From assembly GCA_965649545.1 (NCBI GenBank), contig CBFGLF010000109.1, forward strand, positions 1 to 5,924: a stretch of 5,924 nucleotides of DNA, given 5' to 3'. The number at the start of each line of letters is the position of its first letter. Positions within the stretch are counted from its first letter, which is position 1. Shown here in pieces: positions 1-4,919 of the stretch. The notes under the pieces were generated by a model. It saw only the letters and a program-made list of their open reading frames with translations, was not told the DNA's origin and did no database searches. The DNA is from CABHOJ01 sp965649545. GTDB lineage: Bacteria; Pseudomonadota; Gammaproteobacteria; Burkholderiales; Methylophilaceae. The position numbers and the translations under genes are program-made.

Positions 1-49
1 CCAATGATAGTGCACTTCTCGTGTGCGAAAGTAGGTCACCGCCAGGCTA
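1..49 (+). rRNA. rrf: 5S ribosomal RNA, 3' part (truncated by window edge)
   Basis: The first ~49 bases align by eye with the 3' part of bacterial 5S rRNA. The segment starting CCAATGATAGTG corresponds to CCGATGGTAGTG of E. coli 5S, followed by a hairpin arm, then GCGAAAGTAGG and the closing strand CCGCCAGGCT, which pairs with the (missing) 5' end. About 65-70 nt of the gene lie before the window. The exact mature 3' end (48-50) is uncertain. A strong intrinsic terminator follows directly, which fits the last gene of an rrn operon. GTAGGTCACCGCCAGGCT resembles betaproteobacterial 5S from memory. Confidence 0.93.
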
Positions 50-58
50 CTTATAGTG

Positions 59-93
59 AAAAACCCCTGCCACGAAAGTGTCAGGGGTTTTTT
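59..93 (+). terminator. Intrinsic terminator of the rRNA operon (potentially bidirectional)
   Basis: An 11-bp perfect stem (59-69 AAAAACCCCTG with 82-92 CAGGGGTTTTT) continues, after one C/T mismatch, into a CAC/GTG helix closed by a GAAA tetraloop (74-77). It ends in a run of six T (88-93). It lies ten bases after the 5S 3' end. Because the left arm begins with five A, the reverse-strand transcript also ends in a U-tract. The element could therefore stop transcription entering the rRNA operon from the minus-strand genes to its right. Confidence 0.93.
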
Positions 94-127
94 GTTGCCA
101 ATTTTCGTCACTCCCCTCACGCCAAAT

Positions 128-147
128 AACCACAACATGTTGTGGTT
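128..147. promoter_or_regulatory. Perfect 20-bp palindrome, candidate operator
   Basis: AACCACAACA is followed immediately by its exact reverse complement, with no spacer. The site sits in the intergenic region between the 5S terminator and the promoter of the 74-aa gene. It has no following T-run, so it is unlikely to be a second terminator. An even, spacer-free dyad of this length fits a dimeric repressor site. Its core CACAACATGTTGTG matches my recollection of the NrdR-box pattern (CACwATATaTwGTG) at about 12 of 14 positions, but no nrd gene is nearby and NrdR boxes normally come in pairs. The binding protein is unknown. Confidence 0.5.
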
Positions 148-162
148 CATCCAGCGGAAATA

Positions 163-180
163 GGGCTATATAGATAACCC
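163..180. repeat. Imperfect inverted repeat in the intergenic region
   Basis: GGGCTAT (163-169) pairs with ATAACCC (174-180) with one C/A mismatch and a 4-base loop. It lies between the 20-bp palindrome and the promoter of the 74-aa gene. It is short and imperfect, so it may be chance; it is recorded because it is one of three dyads within about 80 bp. Confidence 0.25.
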
Positions 181-185
181 CTGTT

Positions 186-208
186 AATTCAATGAGATAG
201 CTTGAATT
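186..208. promoter_or_regulatory. Inverted repeat overlapping the -35, candidate operator
   Basis: AATTCAA (186-192) and its exact reverse complement TTGAATT (202-208) are separated by 9 bp, giving half-site centres 16 bp apart. The right arm coincides with the proposed -35 hexamer (202-207). A protein bound here would compete with, or position, RNA polymerase. The repeat is exact, but the regulatory role is inference. Confidence 0.4.
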
Positions 209-230
209 TGTAAAATAATCATTCTATATT
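202..230 (+). promoter_or_regulatory. Sigma70-type promoter for the 74-aa gene
   Basis: The -35 is TTGAAT (202-207, 4/6 to TTGACA) and the -10 is TATATT (225-230, 5/6 to TATAAT), with an optimal 17-bp spacer. The region is AT-rich, unlike the genes around it. The expected start near 236-238 would give a leader of about 25 nt containing the ribosome binding site AGGGGAA (246-252). Confidence 0.6.
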
Positions 231-261
231 AGGCATAACAGACTCAGGGGAAAGTCGATTT

Positions 262-486
262 ATGTTCGCGCCACTCATGACAAAATATGTGTACCAGATT
301 CGTAGCCGCAATGGCGCGATCGTGGATAACCTGCAGATTTATGGCCGTGACGAAGCTGAAGCACAACGTAAATTGCAGCAGATGTATCGCAACTGCGAGA
401 TCCTGGATTCCAAGATCGTGACGCCTGAACGCGCTGCCAATTCGAGTTACGAAGACGTGCTGAACCTGATCGCCAGCGGTCGCTAG
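262..486 (+). CDS. Small hypothetical protein (74 aa)
   Basis: I do not recognise the family with confidence. The start at 262 is preferred because AGGGGAA (246-252) lies 9 nt upstream. An in-frame ATG at 277 (Met6) would give a 69-aa protein starting MTKYVYQIRSR but has no ribosome binding site. The protein has no signal peptide or membrane segment. The predicted pattern is a strand (YVYQIRSR, 9-16), a second strand (IVDNLQIYG, 20-28), a charged helix (DEAEAQRKLQQMYRN, 30-44), a strand (CEILDSKIV, 45-53) and a short C-terminal helix. This order loosely recalls the small N-terminal segment of PilC/GspF-type proteins, but the pilus membrane domains are absent, so this is only shape resemblance. 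The gene has its own promoter with candidate operators just after an rRNA operon. It converges with the ParA gene with only a 2-bp gap and has no terminator of its own. Confidence 0.8.
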   Translation: MFAPLMTKYVYQIRSRNGAIVDNLQIYGRDEAEAQRKLQQMYRNCEILDSKIVTPERAANSSYEDVLNLIASGR

Positions 487-488
487 TT

Positions 489-1259
489 TCAGACCCTGAT
501 CAGATTCTTTCCAAGTAATTCTTCCACCAGGGCGCCATAATCCAACGCGCCTGCGCTGTGCGGGTTGTAGCGAAACACATCCTGCTTGTATTGCGGGCTC
601 TCCGCCACCGCCACATTCTCTGAGATCACCGTTTCACAGACTTCCTCGCCAAAATGCGCTTTCGCCTGTTCCTGGACTTCGAAGGTCATCCCACGTCGCC
701 GGTCATAACAGGTCATCAGATAGCGTCTTTCCACGCGTTTCTTCAGCACGGGTTCCAGTGCTTTAAGCGTATGTTCGACTTTTTGCGCACCTTGTAAGGA
801 GAGGTAGTCGGAGGAGATCGGGATGAGGATCAGGTCGGCAGCGAAGATGGCATTTAACGAGAGTACGCCCAGATAAGGGCAGCAGTCGATCAGCACGTTA
901 CGCGGCGCGACTTCCTTCTCCATCACTTCCAGACCATGCTTGAGACGGTTGAGTATGGCAGGGCCCTTGCCGAAGATGGAATCGACCTTGATCAATTCGC
1001 GATGCGATGGGATGAGATGCCCAAGCGACTGCCATGGTAGTTCAAGCTGGTTAAGGGGCTTATTGTCCTGATAGAAACCGAACAGGCTCTGATGCGGCGT
1101 CTGTGGGGGCGCTTCATGGATCTGGCTGAGATGTCCCTGCGGATCCATATCGATCATCAAGGGAGAGAATTGGCGTCGCTGCAGCGCTGCCGCCATATTC
1201 AAGATGGTTGTCGTCTTGCCTACGCCACCTTTCTGGTTGAAGACGGCGATACGCGTCAT
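489..1259 (-). CDS. ParA/Soj-type P-loop ATPase, coupled to a Y-family polymerase
   Basis: A deviant-Walker-A ATPase of 256 aa, the usual length of Soj-like ParA proteins without an N-terminal DNA-binding domain. Visible motifs are the Walker A KGGVGKTT (10-17, with signature Lys10 and Lys15), the A' motif IDMDPQG (36-42) and the Walker B region VLIDCCPYLG (122-131, Asp125). In the last motif the usual D-x-PP is DCCP, an uncommon variant. Further typical Soj blocks are TCYDRRRGMTFEVQ (183-196) and AVAESPQYKQDVF followed by YNPHSAGALDYGALVEELL. Such proteins dimerise on ATP and often bind DNA non-specifically or position cargo. No ParB gene or parS site is visible. The ATG overlaps the polymerase stop (ATGA, 1259-1256), so translation is probably coupled and the two are likely functional partners. 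The cellular role is unknown; an orphan ParA with a cargo other than DNA is the alternative. Confidence 0.93.
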   Translation of the reverse strand: MTRIAVFNQKGGVGKTTTILNMAAALQRRQFSPLMIDMDPQGHLSQIHEAPPQTPHQSLFGFYQDNKPLNQLELPWQSLGHLIPSHRELIKVDSIFGKGPAILNRLKHGLEVMEKEVAPRNVLIDCCPYLGVLSLNAIFAADLILIPISSDYLSLQGAQKVEHTLKALEPVLKKRVERRYLMTCYDRRRGMTFEVQEQAKAHFGEEVCETVISENVAVAESPQYKQDVFRYNPHSAGALDYGALVEELLGKNLIRV

Positions 1260-2494
1260 AACACCTCTAGATCGCTGATGGCGTCGTTCTCGATATCGAG
1301 GTCCGGAATATGATTGAAGGCGATTCGCATGGGTGCGTGACTGAGTGCGTTATGGGCGCCACCAAAATATACCGTATTTTTCCCATAGCGCATATTTAGC
1401 TTATCGACGATGCCGTTGAGCCGGGAAGTCGGTTCCGGCTGGAATAACTGTTCGGCGTATTCATCCGCACTGATGAGGCTGCTGAACGAGATGCCGACAG
1501 CGTAGGGCGCATGGCCACTGCGCGGGTAATGCTGCCAGAGCTGTTCGAGGACGTTGATGAGCGTCAGGGTGTCATCGGTCGGGGCGCATTTGCCTTCGAT
1601 GCCCCAGCTCTCCTGGTTGAGGATCTTGACCCTGACCTGCACCGAGGCCGTCTGCAGGCCATAACTGCGCATCCTTAGGCAAGCCTTTTGCAGCAACCGA
1701 TGCAATACGGAGAGAGCTGCATCGCGGTTACGCATCTCAGGCGACAAGACATGCGAATGACCGAGACTCTTGCGATCGTTCACCGGACGGTTAGGTTCGA
1801 TGCCACGCAATTTCTCGTACATGCGTTCGCCCTCGATACTGCCCCAGGCAGTCCTTAGTTGTTGTCTGTCGAGTCCACATAATTGCTGGACGGTGTGGAT
1901 GCCATGGCGACTGAGGCGCTGTTCCATCCGGCGGCCGATGCCATTCAACGCCCGGAGTTCAAGCGGGTAGAGTCTTTCCGGTAGCTCATGTTGCTCGATG
2001 ACCACGCAACCGTCCGGTTTTTTCATGTTGGAGGCCAGCTTGGACAGGAAGACGTTGGGGCCGATACCGATGGAGCAGCGAATGTGTGCGCCGGCATTCT
2101 CCGCGATGGTGCGTTTGATACGGTCCGCCAGCTTGAGCGCATTCTCGCGTTTCTGCTGTGTGCCCGTCAGCATGCATACCATCTCGTCGATCGACAAAGT
2201 CCTCTCGACATGGGTGCAGGATTCGACCATCTCCACCAGGCGGTGGTGGTAGCGGACATAGACTTCGGGCCGCGCCTCGACGAAGACGATATCCGGGCAG
2301 AGCTTGCGAGCCTCCCGCACGTTGGTGCCGGTCTTCACGCCAAAGGCTTTCGCTTCGTAACTGGCGGCGATACAGCAGGTCGTCTCGGCCATCACAGGCA
2401 ACACGGCGATGGGTTTGCCGCGCAGCTTGGGGCGCTCCTGCTGCTCCACAGAGGCGAAGTAAGAATTGAAGTCTACGTAGAGTGCGTTCAACAA
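1256..2494 (-). CDS. Y-family DNA polymerase (DinB/UmuC superfamily)
   Basis: An error-prone translesion polymerase of 412 aa, between DinB (~350) and UmuC (~420). Motif I is YVDFNSYFASVE (6-17), with metal ligand Asp8 and probable steric gate Phe13. The catalytic pair is Asp103-Glu104 in LSIDE (100-104), the same numbering as E. coli DinB. A finger segment AASYEAKAFGVKTG lies at 43-56, and SIGIGPNVFLSKLASNMKKP (141-160) is the typical palm block. The helix-hairpin-helix LNGIGRRMEQRLSRHGI is at 183-199, with the little-finger domain from about 240 onward. RYGKNTVYFGG (369-379) recalls the UmuC C-terminal RYGRGTV segment. EQLF near 348-351 could be a weak clamp-binding motif. It starts at TTG 2494: no ATG or GTG occurs between the upstream in-frame stop (2518) and this codon, and GGGG (2506-2503) lies 8 nt upstream. 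A second TTG at 2491 is less likely. The stop overlaps the ParA start. No LexA-like box was seen upstream. Such proteins are often mislabelled 'type VI secretion ImpB'. Confidence 0.95.
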   Translation of the reverse strand: MLNALYVDFNSYFASVEQQERPKLRGKPIAVLPVMAETTCCIAASYEAKAFGVKTGTNVREARKLCPDIVFVEARPEVYVRYHHRLVEMVESCTHVERTLSIDEMVCMLTGTQQKRENALKLADRIKRTIAENAGAHIRCSIGIGPNVFLSKLASNMKKPDGCVVIEQHELPERLYPLELRALNGIGRRMEQRLSRHGIHTVQQLCGLDRQQLRTAWGSIEGERMYEKLRGIEPNRPVNDRKSLGHSHVLSPEMRNRDAALSVLHRLLQKACLRMRSYGLQTASVQVRVKILNQESWGIEGKCAPTDDTLTLINVLEQLWQHYPRSGHAPYAVGISFSSLISADEYAEQLFQPEPTSRLNGIVDKLNMRYGKNTVYFGGAHNALSHAPMRIAFNHIPDLDIENDAISDLEVL

Positions 2495-2534
2495 CGGTGA
2501 TGCCCCATCAAAATTTCATATCCCAAGGCGCGTT

Positions 2535-2550
2535 CGCTCAAGCCTGAGCG
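2535..2550. repeat. Hairpin between the surface-protein gene and the polymerase gene
   Basis: CGCTCA (2535-2540) and TGAGCG (2545-2550) form a perfect 6-bp stem with a 4-base loop, in the 66-bp gap between the two minus-strand genes. No T-run follows on either strand, so it is at best a weak or Rho-assisted attenuator or processing site. The rest of the gap holds the polymerase ribosome binding site and no convincing promoter; the best -10 is TATGAA (2520-2515, minus strand), without a well-spaced -35. Confidence 0.35.
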
Positions 2551-2560
2551 GTTTCGGTGC

Positions 2561-3130
2561 TCAATAGGTCTCCCATTGCCCCGGGCCGGTCTGGCAGGCC
2601 TGTTCCTTGCGCGAATCACTGACGCCCTTGCCGTTCACGTCCAGCATGTATTCGCGGCACTTACGCCCATCGGCGTTGAAGCCACGCAAGGGGGTGACCT
2701 TATAATTGAGTCCGCTCTCGGGATTGTTCCAGGTCACGGGGCGGCGGTCGGCGGCCAGTTCCAGCGCATGGCCGATGCAGCCACGGTCGGCTTCATCCAT
2801 GGATTTGCCGATCTGGTTGCCGATCACGGCGCCTAGCACACTGCCGACGATGACGGCGACCGCCCGGTACTCGCGATCGGCTGTCGTGCCGATGGCGCCC
2901 CCGACCACGCCACCCAGCACCGTGCCGATGGCTTGTCGGTTACAACGTCCTTCGATGATGCCGTAATCCTGGCCCCAGCGGGTGCCCGCATAACCGACGT
3001 AATAGGGGTCGTTCTTCTTGCGCCAGCCATGGGCCGGTGCCCAGGGCGGCGGGTCGGCGTAAGCGATCGGAGGCAAGGGGGCGAGCAGTGCGACGAAAGC
3101 CATAGAAATCAGCAAGGAGCGTGTTCTCAT
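2561..3130 (-). CDS. Secreted glycine-zipper (17 kDa surface antigen-like) protein
   Basis: A 189-aa exported protein. Residues 1-25 form a signal peptide: MRTR, a hydrophobic core LLISMAFVALLAPLPPI and the signal peptidase I site AYA|D. There is no lipobox cysteine, unlike the rickettsial 17 kDa antigen, so it is probably periplasmic or outer-membrane associated rather than lipidated. A proline/aromatic stretch (DPPPWAPAHGW, 26-36) is followed by a glycine-zipper pair at about 68-108: AIGTVLGGVVGGAIG, then VGSVLGAVIGNQIGKSMD. This is typical of the RT0821/Lpp0805 (COG4520-like) surface proteins. The C-terminal third has the conserved pattern W-NPESGLNYKVTP...CREY...Q-ACQ..G-WE. Four cysteines (in GRCNRQ, RGCIG, RKCREY and QACQ) could form two disulfides. 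AAGG-type ribosome binding site at 3140-3137, 6 nt before the ATG. Function in the envelope is unknown. It may be co-transcribed with the downstream polymerase gene, but the 66-bp gap leaves this open. Confidence 0.88.
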   Translation of the reverse strand: MRTRSLLISMAFVALLAPLPPIAYADPPPWAPAHGWRKKNDPYYVGYAGTRWGQDYGIIEGRCNRQAIGTVLGGVVGGAIGTTADREYRAVAVIVGSVLGAVIGNQIGKSMDEADRGCIGHALELAADRRPVTWNNPESGLNYKVTPLRGFNADGRKCREYMLDVNGKGVSDSRKEQACQTGPGQWETY

Positions 3131-3224
3131 GATGAACCTTTCGTGGTCGGCATTGCCGAAATTCTAATCCTGTTTCATGGTTCAAAAGATAAATTTTTGG
3201 TTTAGGCAAAAGGAAAAAATCACC

Positions 3225-3776
3225 ATGGATTCCCATCCGTCCCGCACTGAAACCGCTGTCTTCGCAGGCGGCTGTTTCTGGTGTATCGAGCCCGTGTTCT
3301 CGCAGTTGCGCGGCGTGCTGAAAGTGGTCTCTGGCTATACTGGCGGCTATACCGTCGACCCCACTTACAAGCAGATCTGCACCGGGACCACCGGCCACGC
3401 CGAAGCCATCGAGATCACCTACGACGCGGACGTGATCAGCTTTGAAGAGTTGCTGGAGATATTCTTCGTCGCCCACGACCCGACCACGCCCAACCGCCAG
3501 GGCAACGACATCGGAACGCAGTACCGGTCAGCCGTGTTCTATCGCAATGACGAACAGAAGGACGCGGCGGAGAGGATGATCGCCGAGCTAGACGCCCAGC
3601 GCTTGTGGCCGGACCCCATCGTCACCGAAGTGACCAGCGCGGCCCATTTCTACCCGGCGGAGGATTACCACCAGTACTACTACGCCAACAATATGCACCA
3701 GCCTTATTGCATGGCCGTAGCCAGACCTAAGGTGGCGAAGGTGCGTGCCAAGTATGCCGATAAACTGAAGAACTGA
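3225..3776 (+). CDS. msrA: Peptide-methionine (S)-S-oxide reductase MsrA
   Basis: A cytosolic repair enzyme of 183 aa that reduces methionine-S-sulfoxide in proteins and free form, with thioredoxin as usual electron donor. The catalytic motif GCFWC is at 16-20, with nucleophile Cys17. Other family blocks are SGYTGGY (36-42), the TGHAEA segment with active-site Glu60, and GNDIGTQYRS (93-102) with Asp95 and Tyr100. Near the end, AEDYHQYY is followed by QPYC, whose Cys162 is the probable resolving cysteine. I chose ATG 3225 because AAAGGA (3209-3214) lies 10 nt upstream and it gives the normal N-terminus. An in-frame ATG at 3177 would add 16 residues without a good ribosome binding site. It is divergent from the surface-protein gene, so both start regions share 3131-3224, where no clear promoter pair stands out. 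It converges with corA across 13 bp. Confidence 0.96.
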   Translation: MDSHPSRTETAVFAGGCFWCIEPVFSQLRGVLKVVSGYTGGYTVDPTYKQICTGTTGHAEAIEITYDADVISFEELLEIFFVAHDPTTPNRQGNDIGTQYRSAVFYRNDEQKDAAERMIAELDAQRLWPDPIVTEVTSAAHFYPAEDYHQYYYANNMHQPYCMAVARPKVAKVRAKYADKLKN

Positions 3777-3781
3777 AAGTC

Positions 3782-3802
3782 GAGCCGGCCTAGCTGCGGC
3801 TC
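3782..3802. terminator. Possible weak bidirectional terminator between msrA and corA
   Basis: GAGCCG (3782-3787) and CGGCTC (3797-3802) form a GC-rich 6-bp inverted repeat with a 9-base loop, in the convergent junction of msrA and corA. The corA stop codon (3792-3790) lies in the loop. There is no T-run of note on either side, so an intrinsic terminator is doubtful, though placement between convergent genes is typical. Confidence 0.3.
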
Positions 3803-4863
3803 AGCCACTGGCGGCGCCAGAAGATCAGCGTCATGACCGTGGCGATGCAGCCCATCAGCCCCAGGGCGAACCAGAACCCGTTCGGGTGCTTGAGCCAAGG
3901 CATCACATCGAAGTTCATGCCGAAGATGCCGGAGATCAGCGTCGCCGGCATGAACAGCATGGTGACCACGGTCAGCGCGCGCACCTCCATGTTCACCCGA
4001 TTGCTGATGCTGGAAAGGTAGATATCCATCATGCCGCCCAGCATGTCGCGGATGGATTCCAGCGATTCGATGAAATGCACGATATGGTCGTACACGTCCC
4101 GCAGGTAGAGCACGGTGTTATCGGTGAACGCCTTGTTGTCGTTGCGGACCAGCGTGTTGATGACCTCGCGTAAGGGCCACACGGCGCGCCGCAACTCCAT
4201 GCTGGAACGCTTGAGTTGGTGGATGTTCTTCAGCAGCTTGGCGTTGGATTTGCGCAGCAGTACTTCCTCCAGCGTCTCGCAATCCTCGCCCATCTTCTCC
4301 AGCACCACGAAATAACGGTCGACCACCATGTCGAGCAGGGCATACGCCAGGTAATCGGTGCCCAGGCCTCGGATATGTCCGCGATCTGTACGCAAGCGTT
4401 CGCGGATAGGCTCGAACGAGCCGGTGGCACGTTCCTGGAAACTCAAGACGAAATGCTTGCCCAGTACCAGGCTGATCTGTTCGGAGTTGATCTCCATGCG
4501 CTTCTCGTCGTAATAGAAGAAGCGCGTCACGATGAACAGGTAATCGTCGTAACTATCGACCTTGGGGCGCTGCGTGGTGTTGAGGATATCCTCCATCGTC
4601 AGCGGGTGCAGTTTGAAGGTCTCGCCCAGCTGCTTCACCAGCTCGGCATCGTGCAGCCCGTGCACGTTAACCCACAGCTTGCCCTTCGTCGCAGATGTGA
4701 GGCTGCTCAACTCGTTCGCGGGTAGTGTCCGCTCACTTAACGTCTTCGCATCCCATTCGAACAGGCTGATCGTCGGGGCCTTGGTCTTCACCTCGCCCAC
4801 GTGCACCAGAGAGCCCGGCGCCATGCCGGTCTTCTTCGATCTGAACTTGCCGTTCTTTCTCAT
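3790..4863 (-). CDS. corA: CorA-family Mg2+/Co2+ transport protein
   Basis: An inner-membrane divalent cation channel of 357 aa, which functions as a homopentamer in characterised members. The cytoplasmic part (to about residue 290) contains the typical block HPLTMEDILNTTQRPKVD (86-103), then FIVTRFF and a long helical, charged region. Two C-terminal membrane helices follow. TM1 is at about 296-314 (VVTMLFMPATLISGIFG) and ends in the signature GMN (315-317, as FGMNF). TM2 is at about 329-349 (GFWFALGLMGCIATVMTLIFW), followed by a basic tail RRQWLSRS. The loop reads MPWLKHP, so the Glu of the E. coli MPEL loop is absent, as in many CorA paralogues. The first ~25 residues are a basic extension. 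Start ATG 4863 has AAGG (4873-4870) 6 nt upstream. It lies 50 bp after the flavin-reductase-like gene on the same strand. Selectivity between Mg2+, Co2+, Ni2+ or Zn2+ cannot be told from sequence. Confidence 0.96.
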   Translation of the reverse strand: MRKNGKFRSKKTGMAPGSLVHVGEVKTKAPTISLFEWDAKTLSERTLPANELSSLTSATKGKLWVNVHGLHDAELVKQLGETFKLHPLTMEDILNTTQRPKVDSYDDYLFIVTRFFYYDEKRMEINSEQISLVLGKHFVLSFQERATGSFEPIRERLRTDRGHIRGLGTDYLAYALLDMVVDRYFVVLEKMGEDCETLEEVLLRKSNAKLLKNIHQLKRSSMELRRAVWPLREVINTLVRNDNKAFTDNTVLYLRDVYDHIVHFIESLESIRDMLGGMMDIYLSSISNRVNMEVRALTVVTMLFMPATLISGIFGMNFDVMPWLKHPNGFWFALGLMGCIATVMTLIFWRRQWLSRS

Positions 4864-4890
4864 TGCCTACCTTGTCTGGTCGATAGTCTT

Positions 4891-4919
4891 GCAGTCAGTT
4901 ATTTGGCTGTCAGTTATAT
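4891..4919. repeat. Short tandem repeat (two copies, 15-bp period) upstream of corA
   Basis: GCAGTCAGTTATTT (4891-4904) and GCTGTCAGTTATAT (4906-4919) agree at 12 of 14 bases, including an exact 9-bp core GTCAGTTAT. They are offset by 15 bp and lie directly upstream of corA. The right copy contains the stop codon of the flavin-reductase-like gene (4916-4914). It may be a simple tandem duplication or a direct-repeat binding site for a regulator of corA; the sequence cannot separate these. Minus-strand TATAAC (4918-4913) could be a -10 for corA, but no good -35 precedes it. Confidence 0.45.

Noticed and set aside
489..1259. Plasmid or chromosome partition locus (parABS)
   Set aside because: No ParB gene and no parS-like site are visible; the ATPase is coupled to a polymerase instead.
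1256..2494. Type VI secretion protein 'ImpB'
   Set aside because: The name comes from confusion of ImpB/MucB/SamB mutagenesis polymerases with the T6SS ImpB. The Y-family catalytic residues are present and no T6SS gene is near.
1988..2500. 170-aa open frame on the plus strand, antisense to the polymerase gene
   Set aside because: The minus-strand polymerase has catalytic motifs throughout this stretch. The antisense frame reads as low-information sequence rich in Arg, Gly, Ala, Asp and His, as expected from a GC-rich shadow frame.
2495..2560. LexA/SOS box upstream of the polymerase
   Set aside because: No CTGT-N8-ACAG-like sequence was found in this gap; SOS control would have to act further upstream, if at all.
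3171..3180. parS-like half site TGTTTCATGG
   Set aside because: Only one arm resembles the parS consensus; there is no matching inverted arm.
3177..3224. Longer MsrA with 16 extra N-terminal residues starting at 3177
   Set aside because: There is no ribosome binding site before 3177, whereas AAAGGA lies 10 nt before 3225, which gives the normal family N-terminus.
2940..3476. 178-aa open frame on the minus strand across the divergent region and msrA
   Set aside because: It runs antisense through the conserved MsrA sequence and into another frame of the surface-protein gene; no recognisable domain.
4216..4725. 169-aa open frame on the plus strand antisense to corA
   Set aside because: The CorA protein on the other strand is intact and well matched to its family; this frame is a shadow.
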